The notes: generated by a model not told the origin, from the letters alone. Shown: positions 16,456 to 26,786, counted from the stretch's first letter. The stretch is DNA of 64,000 nt from JAFGUF01 sp040883315 (GCA_040883315.1 JBFLKU010000008.1:1-64000), one strand, 5' to 3'. Made by a program: numbers and translations.

Positions 16456-17079
16456 TTGAAAAGTAGTACCACATTAGACAAAAAAGCAAGAACCAAAAAA
16501 GCCATATTAGATGCCGCAGAAGAGGCATTTATCCAGAATGGATATTTAAATACCGACATGGGGCAGGTAGCCCAGATGGTGGGTATTGATAAGCGTACCA
16601 TTTATAGATACTTTTCCAGCAAGGAAGCGCTGGCTTTTGCCATATGGCAGGACGTGCTGACATATATCATGGACTTTGCAGAGGATATACAGGGCGACAC
16701 GGGATATGAGAAGCTGGAAAATATGCTCTATGAATACATGAAGCAGGTGCGGCTGCAAAAAAACATTGTTCGCTTTCTAGGCGAATTCGACAACACATTT
16801 GGCGGCGAATACCCCCACATACAGGAGGCGGACGAATTTGTCAGCTACATTTCCAACAGAGAAAACGGCATAACCCTCTGCATTAAAGAGGGCGTGGCAG
16901 ACGGCAGCATAAAGCCGGATGTAGATATATATTTGATTTCCAACACGATAACAAACGTAGTATTGGCGCTTTCTGAGCGCATCGTAATCCGCGGAGAACA
17001 CCTGAAAATGGAGAGCGGATATTCATATGAAATGCTGGAAAGCTGTGTAGCATTGCTGCTGGACGGCATAAAAGCATAG
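16456..17079 (+). CDS. TetR-family regulator of the galactoside operon
   Basis: The start is taken as TTG at 16456 because GAAGGA lies six bases upstream; ATG at 16438 is the alternative but has no ribosome binding site. The N-terminus has a TetR helix-turn-helix ('ILDAAEEAFIQNGY', 'MGQVAQMVGIDKRTIYRYFSSKEAL'), followed by a helical ligand domain of about 150 residues. The gene is first in an operon with lacZ, a GH13 enzyme, a GH36 enzyme and a sugar symporter (28-base gap to lacZ). It probably represses its own promoter through the palindrome at 16394-16413. TetR control of such an operon is less usual than LacI or AraC control. Confidence 0.85.
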   Translation: MKSSTTLDKKARTKKAILDAAEEAFIQNGYLNTDMGQVAQMVGIDKRTIYRYFSSKEALAFAIWQDVLTYIMDFAEDIQGDTGYEKLENMLYEYMKQVRLQKNIVRFLGEFDNTFGGEYPHIQEADEFVSYISNRENGITLCIKEGVADGSIKPDVDIYLISNTITNVVLALSERIVIRGEHLKMESGYSYEMLESCVALLLDGIKA

Positions 17080-17107
17080 ATAAAAATGGTATGGTGAGGA
17101 ACTAAGT

Positions 17108-20100
17108 ATGGAAAAAAAGCACATTAATCCGCAGGTATTCGAGGAAAAGAAGGAAAAGCCACGATTTGCCTACAGAGACAAGACCCATGAAAAAAAGTTT
17201 ATAGACCTAAACGGCAAATGGAAATTCAGCTATGCAACATGCCCTAAGCTGCGTCAAAAGGACTTTTACAAAAAGGAATTTGACACATCAGAGTGGGGCA
17301 CTATTGACGTGCCTGCTGTATGGGAGCTATCCGGATACGGCAAGCCCCAGTATCTGGCATATGCATACCCGGATGCCATAGGCGTGAGAAAGCACCAGAT
17401 ACCATCCATAGACGAAAAGGACAACCCTGTTGGCAGCTATAGGCGTACGTTCCATCTGGACAAAAGCTACATGCAGGGCAAGACAATCGTGCACTTTGGT
17501 GCGGTGAAGTCGGCATTCTATCTGTGGGTAAATGGAGAATACGCAGGGTATTCACAGGGGTCTATGACACCCCATGAATTTGACATATCAGCATATATAA
17601 AAGAGGGCGAAAACAGCATATCCGCAGAGGTATATAAATACAGCGACGGCATATATCTGGAGGATCAGGACATGTGGTTCTTTGCAGGAATATACCGTGA
17701 TGTATATATTTATAATCTGCCCCAAAGCCACATTGCAGATGTATTTGCCCGCAGTGTGTTCGAGGGAGACAAGGCCATATTGTTTATGGACGTATGGACG
17801 AATGACGCAGAGAAAATGCAGCTGAAGGTGAACCTGCTGGACGAGAACATAAACAGGGTGATATATTTAGAAACCCTAAAAAGCAATTTTGTGAATATAA
17901 GTGCACAGCTAGAGGACATAAAAAAATGGTCGGCAGAGCAGCCAAATCTATACAAAATACAGATAAGCCTATACCACGACAAGGAAATACTGCAGATACT
18001 GGAGATAGACTTTGGATTCCGTGAAATAAAAATAGAGAAGGGCGTATTCTACGTGAATGATATGCCTGTGAAGCTAAAGGGAGTGAACCGCCACGACTAC
18101 AGCCCGTACACAGGCTGGGCAGTGGGAAAAGAGCTTCGCGAAAAAGACATTATTATAATGAAGGAAAACAACATAAATGCACTTAGATGCAGCCACTACC
18201 CAAACCCATCCCACACATATGAGCTATGCAACAAATACGGGCTATATGTGATAGACGAGGCAGATGTGGAGAGCCACGGCATCAGAAAAACCGGAATACC
18301 GGGAAATGATGAAAGATTTAAAGAGGCCATGATAAACCGTGCACAGCGAATGGTGCACAGAGACAAAAATCATCCTTGCATAATAATGTGGTCTCTGGGA
18401 AATGAAGCAGGAGACGGCGAAAACTTTGCCCACATGAAAAAGGCCATTCTGGAAATAGACAGCACACGCCCAATACACTATGAAGGGGACATAGCCCTGA
18501 AAAAGAGCGATGTGCTCAGCCTGATGTATCCATCCCCTGAGGAGGAAGAGATATTCGGCAAAAGGCTGGACAAAGAGCTTTCGTTTTTCCAAAAGCTCAG
18601 CAATAAATTCACAGCAGACAACAAAGGATTTACAAAGGAGATGTATGCGGACAAGCCCATTATGAACTGCGAATTTGCCCACGCCATGGAAAACAGCCTA
18701 GGCAACTTTGCAGAGCACATGGAGGTATTTGAAAAATACGATCATTTCATGGGCGGCTTCATCTGGGATTTTGTAGACCAGAGCATATATCAAGACGGCA
18801 AATGGCTATACGGCGATGACTTCGGCTACAAAAGAAACCACTCTATATACTGCTGCAACGGCATAGTGGCAGGGGATAGAACCCTGCACCCCAGCATGTA
18901 CGAAGTGAAAAAGGTGTATCAGGACTTTGCATTTGAACTGAACGACAACCGCATATCCATATCAAACAAAAATTATTTTATATCATCAGAGGAATACGAA
19001 TTTACATATGATATAAAGCAAAACGGCGAAGTGATATACAGAGACAGACTAGACATAAATCCTATACCGCCGAGAAAAAGGCTGACATGCGATATAAATA
19101 TACCTGCCACGGACATGGCTGGCGAATATACACTGGATATATACGCAAAGCTGAAAAAAGACAAAATATACGCCAACGCTGGGCACATTGCTGCATGGGA
19201 GCAGTTTATTATAGCTGATATCAAAAAGGAGAAAAAGGCAAAGCTTGCACAGCTGCTGATAAAAGCAGATGAGAATCAAGATAGAATACTGGCAGGCAAC
19301 GAACGCATCCATGTGGAAATAGACAAGAAAACAGGTGCACTTGCAGGCATAGATTTTGGCACAGGAAATATTATAAAAAGCCCGCTGAGGCTGAATATGA
19401 GCCGTGCCATGACGGACAATGACGTGGGGCTTGGCAACTTTATGAAATTCCTAAAGCCTTTGGAGCTGACCGCAAAATGGCTGAAATATGAAAAAAAAGC
19501 TAAGGTGAAAAATATAAGCATAGCAGACGAAAAAGAGCATGTGACAATAAAGGTGACATACTCCCTGAAGCAGGCATCGATGCTGGAGATAGAATACAGA
19601 GTGCATGAAAACGGAGTGCTGGATATATTGGGCAGCATACTGCCAAAGACAGACATGGTGGCATTTGGACTATCCGGAGAGCTGCACAGCACATATGAAA
19701 ACATGGCATGGTATGGCAGAGGCCCACACGAAAATTATTGGGACAGAAAAACAGGGGCTATGATAGGCAAATACGAAATGCGCGCATCGGAGATGACAGT
19801 GGAATATGTGCGTCCCCAGGAAAACGGCAGCAGAGCGGACATACGGCACATGGACGTGACAGACAATATGGGGCATGGACTGCATGTTGCATCGGATACG
19901 CCATTTCAGGCTAGCCTGCTGCCAAACACCATAGAGGACTATGAAACGGCGGCACATATCCACGAGCTGCCCAAAAGAGACAGCGTCACCTTGACCATCA
20001 GAAGCCACATGATAGGCGTGGGCGGAGATGTGCCGGGCATAGCACAGCTGCTGGAAAAATACAAGCTGCCAAAGGGCAGAAAATACAATATGTGCTTTAC

Positions 20101-20131
20101 CGTCAGCAAGGCAAAGAAACAAATGCAATAG
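17108..20131 (+). CDS. lacZ: Beta-galactosidase, glycoside hydrolase family 2
   Basis: This 1007-residue cytoplasmic enzyme hydrolyses terminal beta-D-galactosides such as lactose. Domain order follows LacZ: N-terminal jelly-roll ('LNGKWKFSYA', 'VPAVWELSGYGKPQYLAYAYP'), immunoglobulin-like domain, TIM barrel ('LKGVNRHDYSPYTGWA'), and the large C-terminal beta domain ('WYGRGPHENYWDRKTGA'). The acid/base Glu433 in SLGNEAGDG and nucleophile Glu522 in NCEFAHAMEN are present. Length matches LacZ of E. coli. No signal peptide is present, so substrates must be imported, plausibly by the symporter at the end of the operon. The product galactose would need a Leloir or tagatose pathway encoded elsewhere. 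Confidence 0.93.
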   Translation: MEKKHINPQVFEEKKEKPRFAYRDKTHEKKFIDLNGKWKFSYATCPKLRQKDFYKKEFDTSEWGTIDVPAVWELSGYGKPQYLAYAYPDAIGVRKHQIPSIDEKDNPVGSYRRTFHLDKSYMQGKTIVHFGAVKSAFYLWVNGEYAGYSQGSMTPHEFDISAYIKEGENSISAEVYKYSDGIYLEDQDMWFFAGIYRDVYIYNLPQSHIADVFARSVFEGDKAILFMDVWTNDAEKMQLKVNLLDENINRVIYLETLKSNFVNISAQLEDIKKWSAEQPNLYKIQISLYHDKEILQILEIDFGFREIKIEKGVFYVNDMPVKLKGVNRHDYSPYTGWAVGKELREKDIIIMKENNINALRCSHYPNPSHTYELCNKYGLYVIDEADVESHGIRKTGIPGNDERFKEAMINRAQRMVHRDKNHPCIIMWSLGNEAGDGENFAHMKKAILEIDSTRPIHYEGDIALKKSDVLSLMYPSPEEEEIFGKRLDKELSFFQKLSNKFTADNKGFTKEMYADKPIMNCEFAHAMENSLGNFAEHMEVFEKYDHFMGGFIWDFVDQSIYQDGKWLYGDDFGYKRNHSIYCCNGIVAGDRTLHPSMYEVKKVYQDFAFELNDNRISISNKNYFISSEEYEFTYDIKQNGEVIYRDRLDINPIPPRKRLTCDINIPATDMAGEYTLDIYAKLKKDKIYANAGHIAAWEQFIIADIKKEKKAKLAQLLIKADENQDRILAGNERIHVEIDKKTGALAGIDFGTGNIIKSPLRLNMSRAMTDNDVGLGNFMKFLKPLELTAKWLKYEKKAKVKNISIADEKEHVTIKVTYSLKQASMLEIEYRVHENGVLDILGSILPKTDMVAFGLSGELHSTYENMAWYGRGPHENYWDRKTGAMIGKYEMRASEMTVEYVRPQENGSRADIRHMDVTDNMGHGLHVASDTPFQASLLPNTIEDYETAAHIHELPKRDSVTLTIRSHMIGVGGDVPGIAQLLEKYKLPKGRKYNMCFTVSKAKKQMQ

Positions 20132-20189
20132 GAGCTGTTTGCTGATTGAGAGCAGGGCAAAAAGGGTAATATATTTAAAGGAGAAAGAA

Positions 20190-21800
20190 ATGGAAAACTG
20201 GTGGAAAGAAAGAGCGGTATATCAGATATATCCTCGAAGCTTCAACGACACCAACGGCGACGGGGTGGGCGACATTCCGGGCATAATAGAGAAGCTGGAT
20301 TATCTGAGGGACTTGGGAATCGGCGTGATATGGCTGAGCCCAGTGTACAAATCCCCCAACGAGGACAATGGCTACGACATTAGCGACTATAGGGACATAA
20401 ACCCCGAGTATGGCACCATGGCAGACATGGACATGCTGATAGCTGAGGCAGCCAAGCGAGACATAAAGATAATCATGGATCTGGTTATAAACCATACATC
20501 CAGCCAGCACGAATGGTTTCAAAAGGCACTGGCAGGAGACGAGAAATACAGAGACTACTATATATGGAGAGAAGGCAAAGACGGAAAAGAGCCAAATAAC
20601 TGGACTAGCTTTTTCGGGGGCAGCACATGGGAGCTGGACGAAAAGAGCGGCGAATACTATCTGCATCTTTTTGCAAAGGGGCAGCCGGATTTAAACTACT
20701 ATAATCCAAAAGTATTGGAAGAGATAAAGGACATAATGCATTTCTGGCTGAAAAAGGGAATAGCCGGATTTCGCTGCGATGTGATAAACATAATATATAA
20801 ATCATCACTGGAGGACGGCAAAAGCAAGCTGATATTGACAGGCAGCGAATACTACATATCTCAGCAGGGCACTCACGACATATTAAAAGAGCTGCGCAGG
20901 GATGTGCTGAGCCATTATGATTGTTTTTCAGTGGGAGAAACGGTGTTTGTGACACCAAAGATGGGAAAAGAGCTGTGCGACGCCCAAAGAGGCGAGCTGG
21001 ACATGATTTTTTCATTTGAGCACATGGAAGTGGATCAGTTCTTTGTGAAATGGTTCCCTAGAAAGTTCCGCCCGAAAAAATTCTTCGAAGTAATAGTGAA
21101 GTGGCAGGATGCGATGGAATGGTGTGCAAACTATTTTGAAAACCACGACCAGCCAAGAAGCGTGTCTAGATTCTGCGATGACAAAAACTATCATGATGTA
21201 TCTGCGAAAATGCTATCTACCATGCTGCTGTCGCTTCGGGGAACACCGTATATTTTCCAAGGGCAGGAAATAGGAATGACCAACTACGACTTTAAGTCGC
21301 TGGATGAGATAGAGGACGTGGAGACCCACAACATAATGAAAGAGGCGAAAAATATGGGTCTGCCAAAATGGTATAGATGGAAGATGATACGACGTGCATG
21401 CAGAGACCTATCCCGCACCCCAATGCAGTGGACAGATGGCAAAAACGGCGGATTTACAGACGGAAAGCCGTGGCTGGTGGTGAATGAAAACTGCAAAACA
21501 ATAAATGCAGCGGCTCAGGTGGGCGATGAAAAATCCATATACAGCTACTACAAAAAAATGATAGAGCTAAAAAGAACAAATGAAGTGCTGAAATACGGCG
21601 ACTTCAGACCCGTGAAAATGACGAAGAACGTATTCATATATACTAGAGAATACGATGGGAAGAAATTGAGCATTCTGCTGAATTTCACTGATAAGAGCAT
21701 CAAGCAAAACTACAGCGGAAAAGTATTGATATCCAACTATGAAGACAGGGCAGAGAACACCCTGAGACCATATGAAGCAATAATAATTGAGGGAGTGTGA
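20190..21800 (+). CDS. GH13 alpha-glucosidase (oligo-1,6-glucosidase type)
   Basis: The ATG at 20190 follows AAAGGAG; upstream in-frame codons lack a site. The 536-residue enzyme has the GH13 conserved regions in order: 'DLVINHTSSQHEWF', 'GFRCDVINIIYK' (nucleophile Asp), 'SVGETVFVT' (acid/base Glu) and 'FENHDQPR' (transition-state Asp). The start 'WWKERAVYQIYPRSFNDTNGDGVGDI' and overall length fit the GH13 group of oligo-1,6-glucosidases, alpha-glucosidases and trehalose-6-phosphate hydrolases. Which one cannot be settled by eye. It lacks a signal peptide and works in the cytosol on imported glucosides, next to the two galactosidases. Only four bases separate it from the GH36 gene. Confidence 0.88.
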   Translation: MENWWKERAVYQIYPRSFNDTNGDGVGDIPGIIEKLDYLRDLGIGVIWLSPVYKSPNEDNGYDISDYRDINPEYGTMADMDMLIAEAAKRDIKIIMDLVINHTSSQHEWFQKALAGDEKYRDYYIWREGKDGKEPNNWTSFFGGSTWELDEKSGEYYLHLFAKGQPDLNYYNPKVLEEIKDIMHFWLKKGIAGFRCDVINIIYKSSLEDGKSKLILTGSEYYISQQGTHDILKELRRDVLSHYDCFSVGETVFVTPKMGKELCDAQRGELDMIFSFEHMEVDQFFVKWFPRKFRPKKFFEVIVKWQDAMEWCANYFENHDQPRSVSRFCDDKNYHDVSAKMLSTMLLSLRGTPYIFQGQEIGMTNYDFKSLDEIEDVETHNIMKEAKNMGLPKWYRWKMIRRACRDLSRTPMQWTDGKNGGFTDGKPWLVVNENCKTINAAAQVGDEKSIYSYYKKMIELKRTNEVLKYGDFRPVKMTKNVFIYTREYDGKKLSILLNFTDKSIKQNYSGKVLISNYEDRAENTLRPYEAIIIEGV

Positions 21801-21804
21801 TAGA

Positions 21805-24138
21805 GTGATAAAATATAAGGAAAAAGTATTCTATCTGGACACAGACGACACATCCTATTGGTTTGCCATTACGAAATTTGGCCATTTGGAGCATGTGCAC
21901 TACGGACCAAGACTGAAAGAGCAGCCAATAGATGCCCTGCAGCATAAGCACACAGCAGGCATAGGAAGCACCGTGGCATACGATGAGAGCGACGTGAACT
22001 ACTCTATGGATACCCTTTGCTTGGAATACTCCGGCATAGGAACAGGCGACTTTCGTCATTCGCCAATAGAGATGAAAATGCCTGACAAAACATATGTGTC
22101 GGATTTCGTCTACAAAAGCCACCAAATAGTAAAAGGTGCTGTGGCAATGAAAACACTGCCGTCGGCATATGATGAAAAAAGCGAATGTGACACGCTGGAG
22201 ATAGTGCTGGCGGATGAATCCAACGACGTGGAGATGAAAATGTACTACACGGTGTACGAAAAGGCAAACGTCATCACCCGCCGAGTGGAGCTGAAAAACA
22301 ACAACGAAAATTCGCTGAACATCAGAAGGATTATGAGCATGATGGTGGATATGCCAAACAGAAACTTTTACATGATGACCTTTGACGGCGGCTGGATAAA
22401 AGAAGCCCACAAGCACATGCGAAAGATAGAGCAGGGCATGTATGTGAATTCATCCACCACAGGTGCCAGCAGCAATAGACACAACCCAGGCTTTATACTA
22501 TCCGAGAAAACCACAACGGAAGATTTGGGCTATGCATATGGCTTCAACATAGTATACAGCGGCAATCACTACGGCGCAGTGGAGCTGAGCAACCATGACG
22601 TCGCTCGCATAATGCTGGGCATAAACCCCCACTGCTTTGAATGGGAGCTGAAAAAAGACGATGTTTTCGAAACGCCAGAGGTGATAATGAGCTTTTCTGA
22701 AAACGGATACAATAAGCTAAGCCAGAATTTCCACGACTTTATCAATGAAAATATCGTTCGGGGGGATTTTAAAAAAAAAGATAGACCAATCCTCATAAAT
22801 AACTGGGAAGCTACGTTTTTTAAATTCAATCAAACCAAGCTGATAAATCTGGCAAGAAGAGCAAAAAAGCTAGGCATAGAGCTATTTGTGCTGGATGACG
22901 GATGGTTCGGCAAAAGAGACAACGACAGTGCAGGGCTTGGCGACTACAGCATAAATAGGAAAAAGCTGCGTGGCGGGCTGGGGAAATTCAGCAAGCGCAT
23001 AAACAAGCTGGGCATGAAATTCGGGCTGTGGTTCGAGCCGGAGATGGTGAACGAAGACAGCGACCTTTTTCGTGCACACCCGGACTGGGCTGTTATTACG
23101 CCGGGCAAAAAGCCCACACTTGGACGCCACCAGATGGTACTGGATCTGTGCAGGGCGGATGTGAGGGACTACATAGTGGAAAATATATGCCGCATACTGG
23201 ACGAGAACGAAATATCCTATGTGAAATGGGACATGAACAGGCACATCAGCGACATGTACTCTGCCCATATATCAAATCAAGGGGAATTTTTCCACAGATA
23301 TATGCTGGGGCTATATGACATACTGGAGAGAATATTTGTGCCACGATCTCACATCCTGCTGGAGAGCTGCTCATCCGGCGGCAACAGATTTGATTTGGGA
23401 ATGCTCTGCTATTCGCCGCAGGTGTGGACCAGCGACGACACAGACCCAATAGAAAGGCTGAAAATACAGGAGGGCATATCCTATCTGTATCCGCCATCTG
23501 CTATGGGTGCACACGTGTCTACATCGCCGCACCAGCAGACGCTTCGCCATTCGCCGCTGGCTACTCGGTTCAACGTGGCAAGCTTTGGCTGCCTAGGCTA
23601 CGAGATGGACTTGAAGCACTTGAATTTTGTAGAGCGCAAAGAGGTGAAAAACCAAGTGCAATTCTACAAAGACCACAGGAGCACGTTTCAGTACGGCACA
23701 TTCTATAGGATAGATGCAGCCAAGCAAAACAAAGTGCACTGGATGAGCACGGCGAAGAACGGCAGCGAGGCTATCGCTGGGTTTTTCCAAACGCAGTGCA
23801 ATGCAAGCGAAGGATATGATTACCTGCCTGTGAGGGGAATAGAAAAGGACAGCAAATACACAGTGGAGACAAGGCCGCAGAGCGTATTTGTGAAGAGCTT
23901 TGGAGATTTGGTGAAATTCCTTGTGCCGTTCTCTATACATCCTGAGGGATTTTTGCTGAGAACTGCCAACAAATACTACAGCATGACAGACTGCGTGGAA
24001 AAATACGAGGCATACGGCGATGCACTATGCAGCGGCATACGGCTGAATAACCAGTTTATGGGCTCATACTACAATGACCAAACACGGCTTCTTTCGGACT
24101 TTGGATCGAATTTATATATAATAAATAAAATTAATTAG
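21805..24138 (+). CDS. Alpha-galactosidase, glycoside hydrolase family 36
   Basis: GTG at 21805 is chosen because GAGGGAG lies about nine bases upstream and the previous stop is at 21800. The 777-residue enzyme removes alpha-linked galactose from melibiose and raffinose-type sugars. It shows an N-terminal beta-sandwich ('DTSYWFAITKFGHLEHVHYGPRL') and the barrel with 'ELFVLDDGWFGKRD', 'LWFEPEMVN' and 'KWDMNRHI', where Asp476 is the nucleophile. 'WTSDDTDP' holds the acid/base Asp near residue 544. All are intact. Length matches homotetrameric bacterial GH36 enzymes. With lacZ and the GPH symporter it points to uptake and full breakdown of alpha- and beta-galactosides. Confidence 0.93.
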   Translation: MIKYKEKVFYLDTDDTSYWFAITKFGHLEHVHYGPRLKEQPIDALQHKHTAGIGSTVAYDESDVNYSMDTLCLEYSGIGTGDFRHSPIEMKMPDKTYVSDFVYKSHQIVKGAVAMKTLPSAYDEKSECDTLEIVLADESNDVEMKMYYTVYEKANVITRRVELKNNNENSLNIRRIMSMMVDMPNRNFYMMTFDGGWIKEAHKHMRKIEQGMYVNSSTTGASSNRHNPGFILSEKTTTEDLGYAYGFNIVYSGNHYGAVELSNHDVARIMLGINPHCFEWELKKDDVFETPEVIMSFSENGYNKLSQNFHDFINENIVRGDFKKKDRPILINNWEATFFKFNQTKLINLARRAKKLGIELFVLDDGWFGKRDNDSAGLGDYSINRKKLRGGLGKFSKRINKLGMKFGLWFEPEMVNEDSDLFRAHPDWAVITPGKKPTLGRHQMVLDLCRADVRDYIVENICRILDENEISYVKWDMNRHISDMYSAHISNQGEFFHRYMLGLYDILERIFVPRSHILLESCSSGGNRFDLGMLCYSPQVWTSDDTDPIERLKIQEGISYLYPPSAMGAHVSTSPHQQTLRHSPLATRFNVASFGCLGYEMDLKHLNFVERKEVKNQVQFYKDHRSTFQYGTFYRIDAAKQNKVHWMSTAKNGSEAIAGFFQTQCNASEGYDYLPVRGIEKDSKYTVETRPQSVFVKSFGDLVKFLVPFSIHPEGFLLRTANKYYSMTDCVEKYEAYGDALCSGIRLNNQFMGSYYNDQTRLLSDFGSNLYIINKIN

Positions 24139-24148
24139 GAGAAGGACT

Positions 24149-25525
24149 ATGAACAACAGAAGGAATGTTTTAACCTTTGGAATGGGTACAATAGGAAGGG
24201 ATATGGTTTACTCATTGGTAAGCATGTATCTGCCTTTCTACCTGACAGATGCACTTGACCTGCCGGATGCTCTTGCGTGGATAGTAAATACAATTATATT
24301 AGCAGCAAGAATATTTGACGCTGTGAATGACCCTATAATGGGAACCATTGTAGACAACACGAAAACAAAATGGGGCAAATTTAAGCCTTGGATTACAGTG
24401 GGCATGATTATGTCTGCCGTATTCACTGTTCTCATGTTCACAACATTAGGACTGACCGGAACAAAGTATATAATTTATTTTGGTGTTGTTTATATACTAT
24501 GGGGCATCAGCTGGACAATGAACGACATATCATACTGGTCAATGCTGCCGGCACTATCTACCGACCAAAAAAGCAGAGAGAAAATAGGTGCAACAGCACG
24601 TATATTTGCCAATATTGGTCTGGCAGCAGCAGTTGTAGGAATTCAGCCGCTGACAAGCTCTTTAGGTGAGAAATTTGGCAGCTTGGAAAGAGGATATACA
24701 TCCGTAGCTATTGGCGTTGTAGTCATAATGATAATATTCCAAATTGTCACAATTATTGGCGTAATAGAGAAAAAAGATGTATTTAAAAAGGAAGAAACAA
24801 CAACACTTAAGGGAACAGTAAAGGCAATATTCAAAAATGACCAATTGCTTTTTGTAGCCATATCTATGTCACTATTTATGATTGGATATGTAACAACCAC
24901 TGGATTTGGACTTCACTTTTTCAAGTATGCATACGGCAACGAGGATATGTATCCTTTATTTGGCGGTATACTAATTGGCATTCAAATAGTTGCATTGGCA
25001 CTATTCCCTATTTTCAGCAGAAGATACAGCAGAAAGCAGCTATATAAATTTGGCACAATATTAGTGGTGATAGGCTATATAGGTTTCTTCCTATCTCCGA
25101 TGAATATGCTATACATCGGCACATCAGGAGCGATTTTATTCTTTGGTCAGGCATTCATTCAGCTGCTTATTTTAATGTTCCTAGCCGATACTGTAGAATA
25201 CGGACAATTAAAACTAGGCAAAAGAAACGAAAGCGTCACCTTTGCACTTCAGCCATTTATTAATAAAATCGGCGGTGCTGTGGCAAACTTCATAGTTATA
25301 GGTACGGCAATTATCATTGGAATAAATGAAGCTGAAGCTGTTTCAGATGTATCAGCACAAGGCATATGGATAATGAAGGTAGCTATGCTGATAGTTCCAC
25401 TTATATTCATTTTGGCAGGCTATGCAGTATACAAGAAAAAATTCAAAATAGATGAAGATACTTTCGCAAACATATTGAAAGAGCTGGAAGAGCGCGGCGA
25501 CATTAATTTGAATAACGAAGACTAG
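24149..25525 (+). CDS. GPH-family sugar:cation symporter (MelB-like)
   Basis: The 458-residue protein has about twelve transmembrane segments and starts ten bases after the GH36 stop with AGGAGAAGG upstream. Motifs of the glycoside-pentoside-hexuronide:cation symporter family are visible: 'FNDPIMGTIVDN'-like 'VNDPIMGTIVDNTKTKWGKFKPWI' in the first loop, and 'FLADTVEYGQLKLGKRNESVTFALQPFINKIGGAV' in the second half. Such proteins import galactosides or other glycosides with Na+ or H+. As the only transporter of the operon it probably feeds the three cytosolic glycosidases. A terminator follows at 25546. Confidence 0.9.
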   Translation: MNNRRNVLTFGMGTIGRDMVYSLVSMYLPFYLTDALDLPDALAWIVNTIILAARIFDAVNDPIMGTIVDNTKTKWGKFKPWITVGMIMSAVFTVLMFTTLGLTGTKYIIYFGVVYILWGISWTMNDISYWSMLPALSTDQKSREKIGATARIFANIGLAAAVVGIQPLTSSLGEKFGSLERGYTSVAIGVVVIMIIFQIVTIIGVIEKKDVFKKEETTTLKGTVKAIFKNDQLLFVAISMSLFMIGYVTTTGFGLHFFKYAYGNEDMYPLFGGILIGIQIVALALFPIFSRRYSRKQLYKFGTILVVIGYIGFFLSPMNMLYIGTSGAILFFGQAFIQLLILMFLADTVEYGQLKLGKRNESVTFALQPFINKIGGAVANFIVIGTAIIIGINEAEAVSDVSAQGIWIMKVAMLIVPLIFILAGYAVYKKKFKIDEDTFANILKELEERGDINLNNED

Positions 25526-25545
25526 ATGTAGGGAAATGTATAATT

Positions 25546-25573
25546 AAAAAACGGCTCGTTTGAGCCGTTTTTT
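25546..25573 (+). terminator. Terminator of the galactoside operon
   Basis: AAAACGGCTC-GTTT-GAGCCGTTTTTT is a perfect 10-bp stem with a four-base loop and a T tract, 20 bases after the symporter stop. Confidence 0.9.
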
Positions 25574-25751
25574 GTGTGCTGAGTGAGCAGAATATCGGAA
25601 GAAAATTTTGATAAGAACGGCTAAAATAGCGTCAAGCCAATAAAAACATGATATAATACTACTAAAAAATGGCAGGCATATATATTATCTAAAGAAAATA
25701 AAGAAAAGATATTTGAAGTCGAATCATTGATACTAAATAAGGAGCAATATA

Positions 25752-26078
25752 ATGGCATACTTACAAAGAAAACTAAAACAAAGAATTTATGAAGAAGAAA
25801 GCAAAATTGTAAACAGCCTGACATCAAAAGATGCATATTCCCAAAGCAGGGGAATATATCCAACAGAAATTTATGGCTATAATAATACTTTTTTAAAGGG
25901 AATTATAGAAAGCTTTATAAGAGGAGAGGTTATTAAGACCGACGGACATGTGTGCTGGATAGATTACTCGAAGTATGAAGTGCACATCAATAGACGAAAA
26001 GCAACAAATGTGATGATAGCAGCTTTTGTAATAATATTTGCAATTGTCACTTTGGTAATCACGTGGATACTTCGCTAA
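25752..26078 (+). CDS. Small tail-anchored protein of unknown function
   Basis: The product has 108 residues and AAGGAG before its ATG. It has a charged cytoplasmic N-terminal part and one transmembrane segment at the very C-terminus (residues ~84-106, 'VMIAAFVIIFAIVTLVITWI'), so it is probably tail-anchored. No known domain is recognised. A TGATATAAT extended -10 at 25649-25657 may drive it, leaving a leader of about 90 bases. It converges on the TetR gene that follows, with only six bases between the two stops. Confidence 0.65.
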   Translation: MAYLQRKLKQRIYEEESKIVNSLTSKDAYSQSRGIYPTEIYGYNNTFLKGIIESFIRGEVIKTDGHVCWIDYSKYEVHINRRKATNVMIAAFVIIFAIVTLVITWILR

Positions 26079-26084
26079 ATTTTA

Positions 26085-26729
26085 TTAATGCTTACTTTGC
26101 CCATGCACATAGGTGACGATAAAATGCGTCAGGGTCTCAATAAAATCCGGAGCATGGTATTTATGCCCGGTCATCTCTATTGCCTTCTGCTGGCTTTCTG
26201 TCATTTTGCACATAGGGTATAGACCCATAGCGAATGTATTCTGAATCATCAGGAATTCCTCTATCTGGTGCTTTTTCAGCATAGGAAGCTGATGCTTTAA
26301 TATCTCCAGCAGCTCGCCGTACAGATAGAAATAGCTTTGCTTGAATTCAGCTAGCTTTTCGATAGACGAATGCTTTTCTAAATCTGCATACAGCATAGAC
26401 AGAAGCTCAGCCATTCTTTTTTGGCTATATAGGGCAGATGACCACTTGAATGCAAAGCTTTTCACATCTTTTGATGGCTGCCCTGAAAATATCAGCTTTA
26501 GCTTATCTATCCATTTGTACATATCCAGCTCTACGATTTTTAGAAATATTTCTTCCTTGGAATTAAAATATTTATATAAATTCACTCTGGAAAAACTAAG
26601 GTCTTTGCTGATGGACGCCAAGGTGATTTCCTCGTATGGCATATGGTGATATTGGTGCACCGCTGCCTCTATAATTTCAGATATTCTTACATCTTTTTGC
26701 TCTTTTGTTCGTGCTCTTTCAAATTCCAT
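26085..26729 (-). CDS. TetR-family regulator
   Basis: The 214-residue protein has AAAGGTG before its ATG. The helix-turn-helix is clear ('ISEIIEAAVHQYHHMPYEEITLASISKDLSFSRVNLYKYFNSKEEIF', segmented). The C-terminal domain resembles TetR proteins with a MYADLEKH-type helix, as in groups that act on membrane or efflux genes. No obvious target is adjacent: it is convergent with the small membrane protein and divergent from a lipoprotein gene 153 bases away. A short palindrome TTACA-ATA-TGTAA at 26787-26799 lies between them and could be its operator, controlling both directions. Confidence 0.85.
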   Translation of the reverse strand: MEFERARTKEQKDVRISEIIEAAVHQYHHMPYEEITLASISKDLSFSRVNLYKYFNSKEEIFLKIVELDMYKWIDKLKLIFSGQPSKDVKSFAFKWSSALYSQKRMAELLSMLYADLEKHSSIEKLAEFKQSYFYLYGELLEILKHQLPMLKKHQIEEFLMIQNTFAMGLYPMCKMTESQQKAIEMTGHKYHAPDFIETLTHFIVTYVHGQSKH

Positions 26730-26786
26730 AAATACACCTTTAAATTAATCTAGCATATGATAACATAAATAAGCAAATAAAACAAG

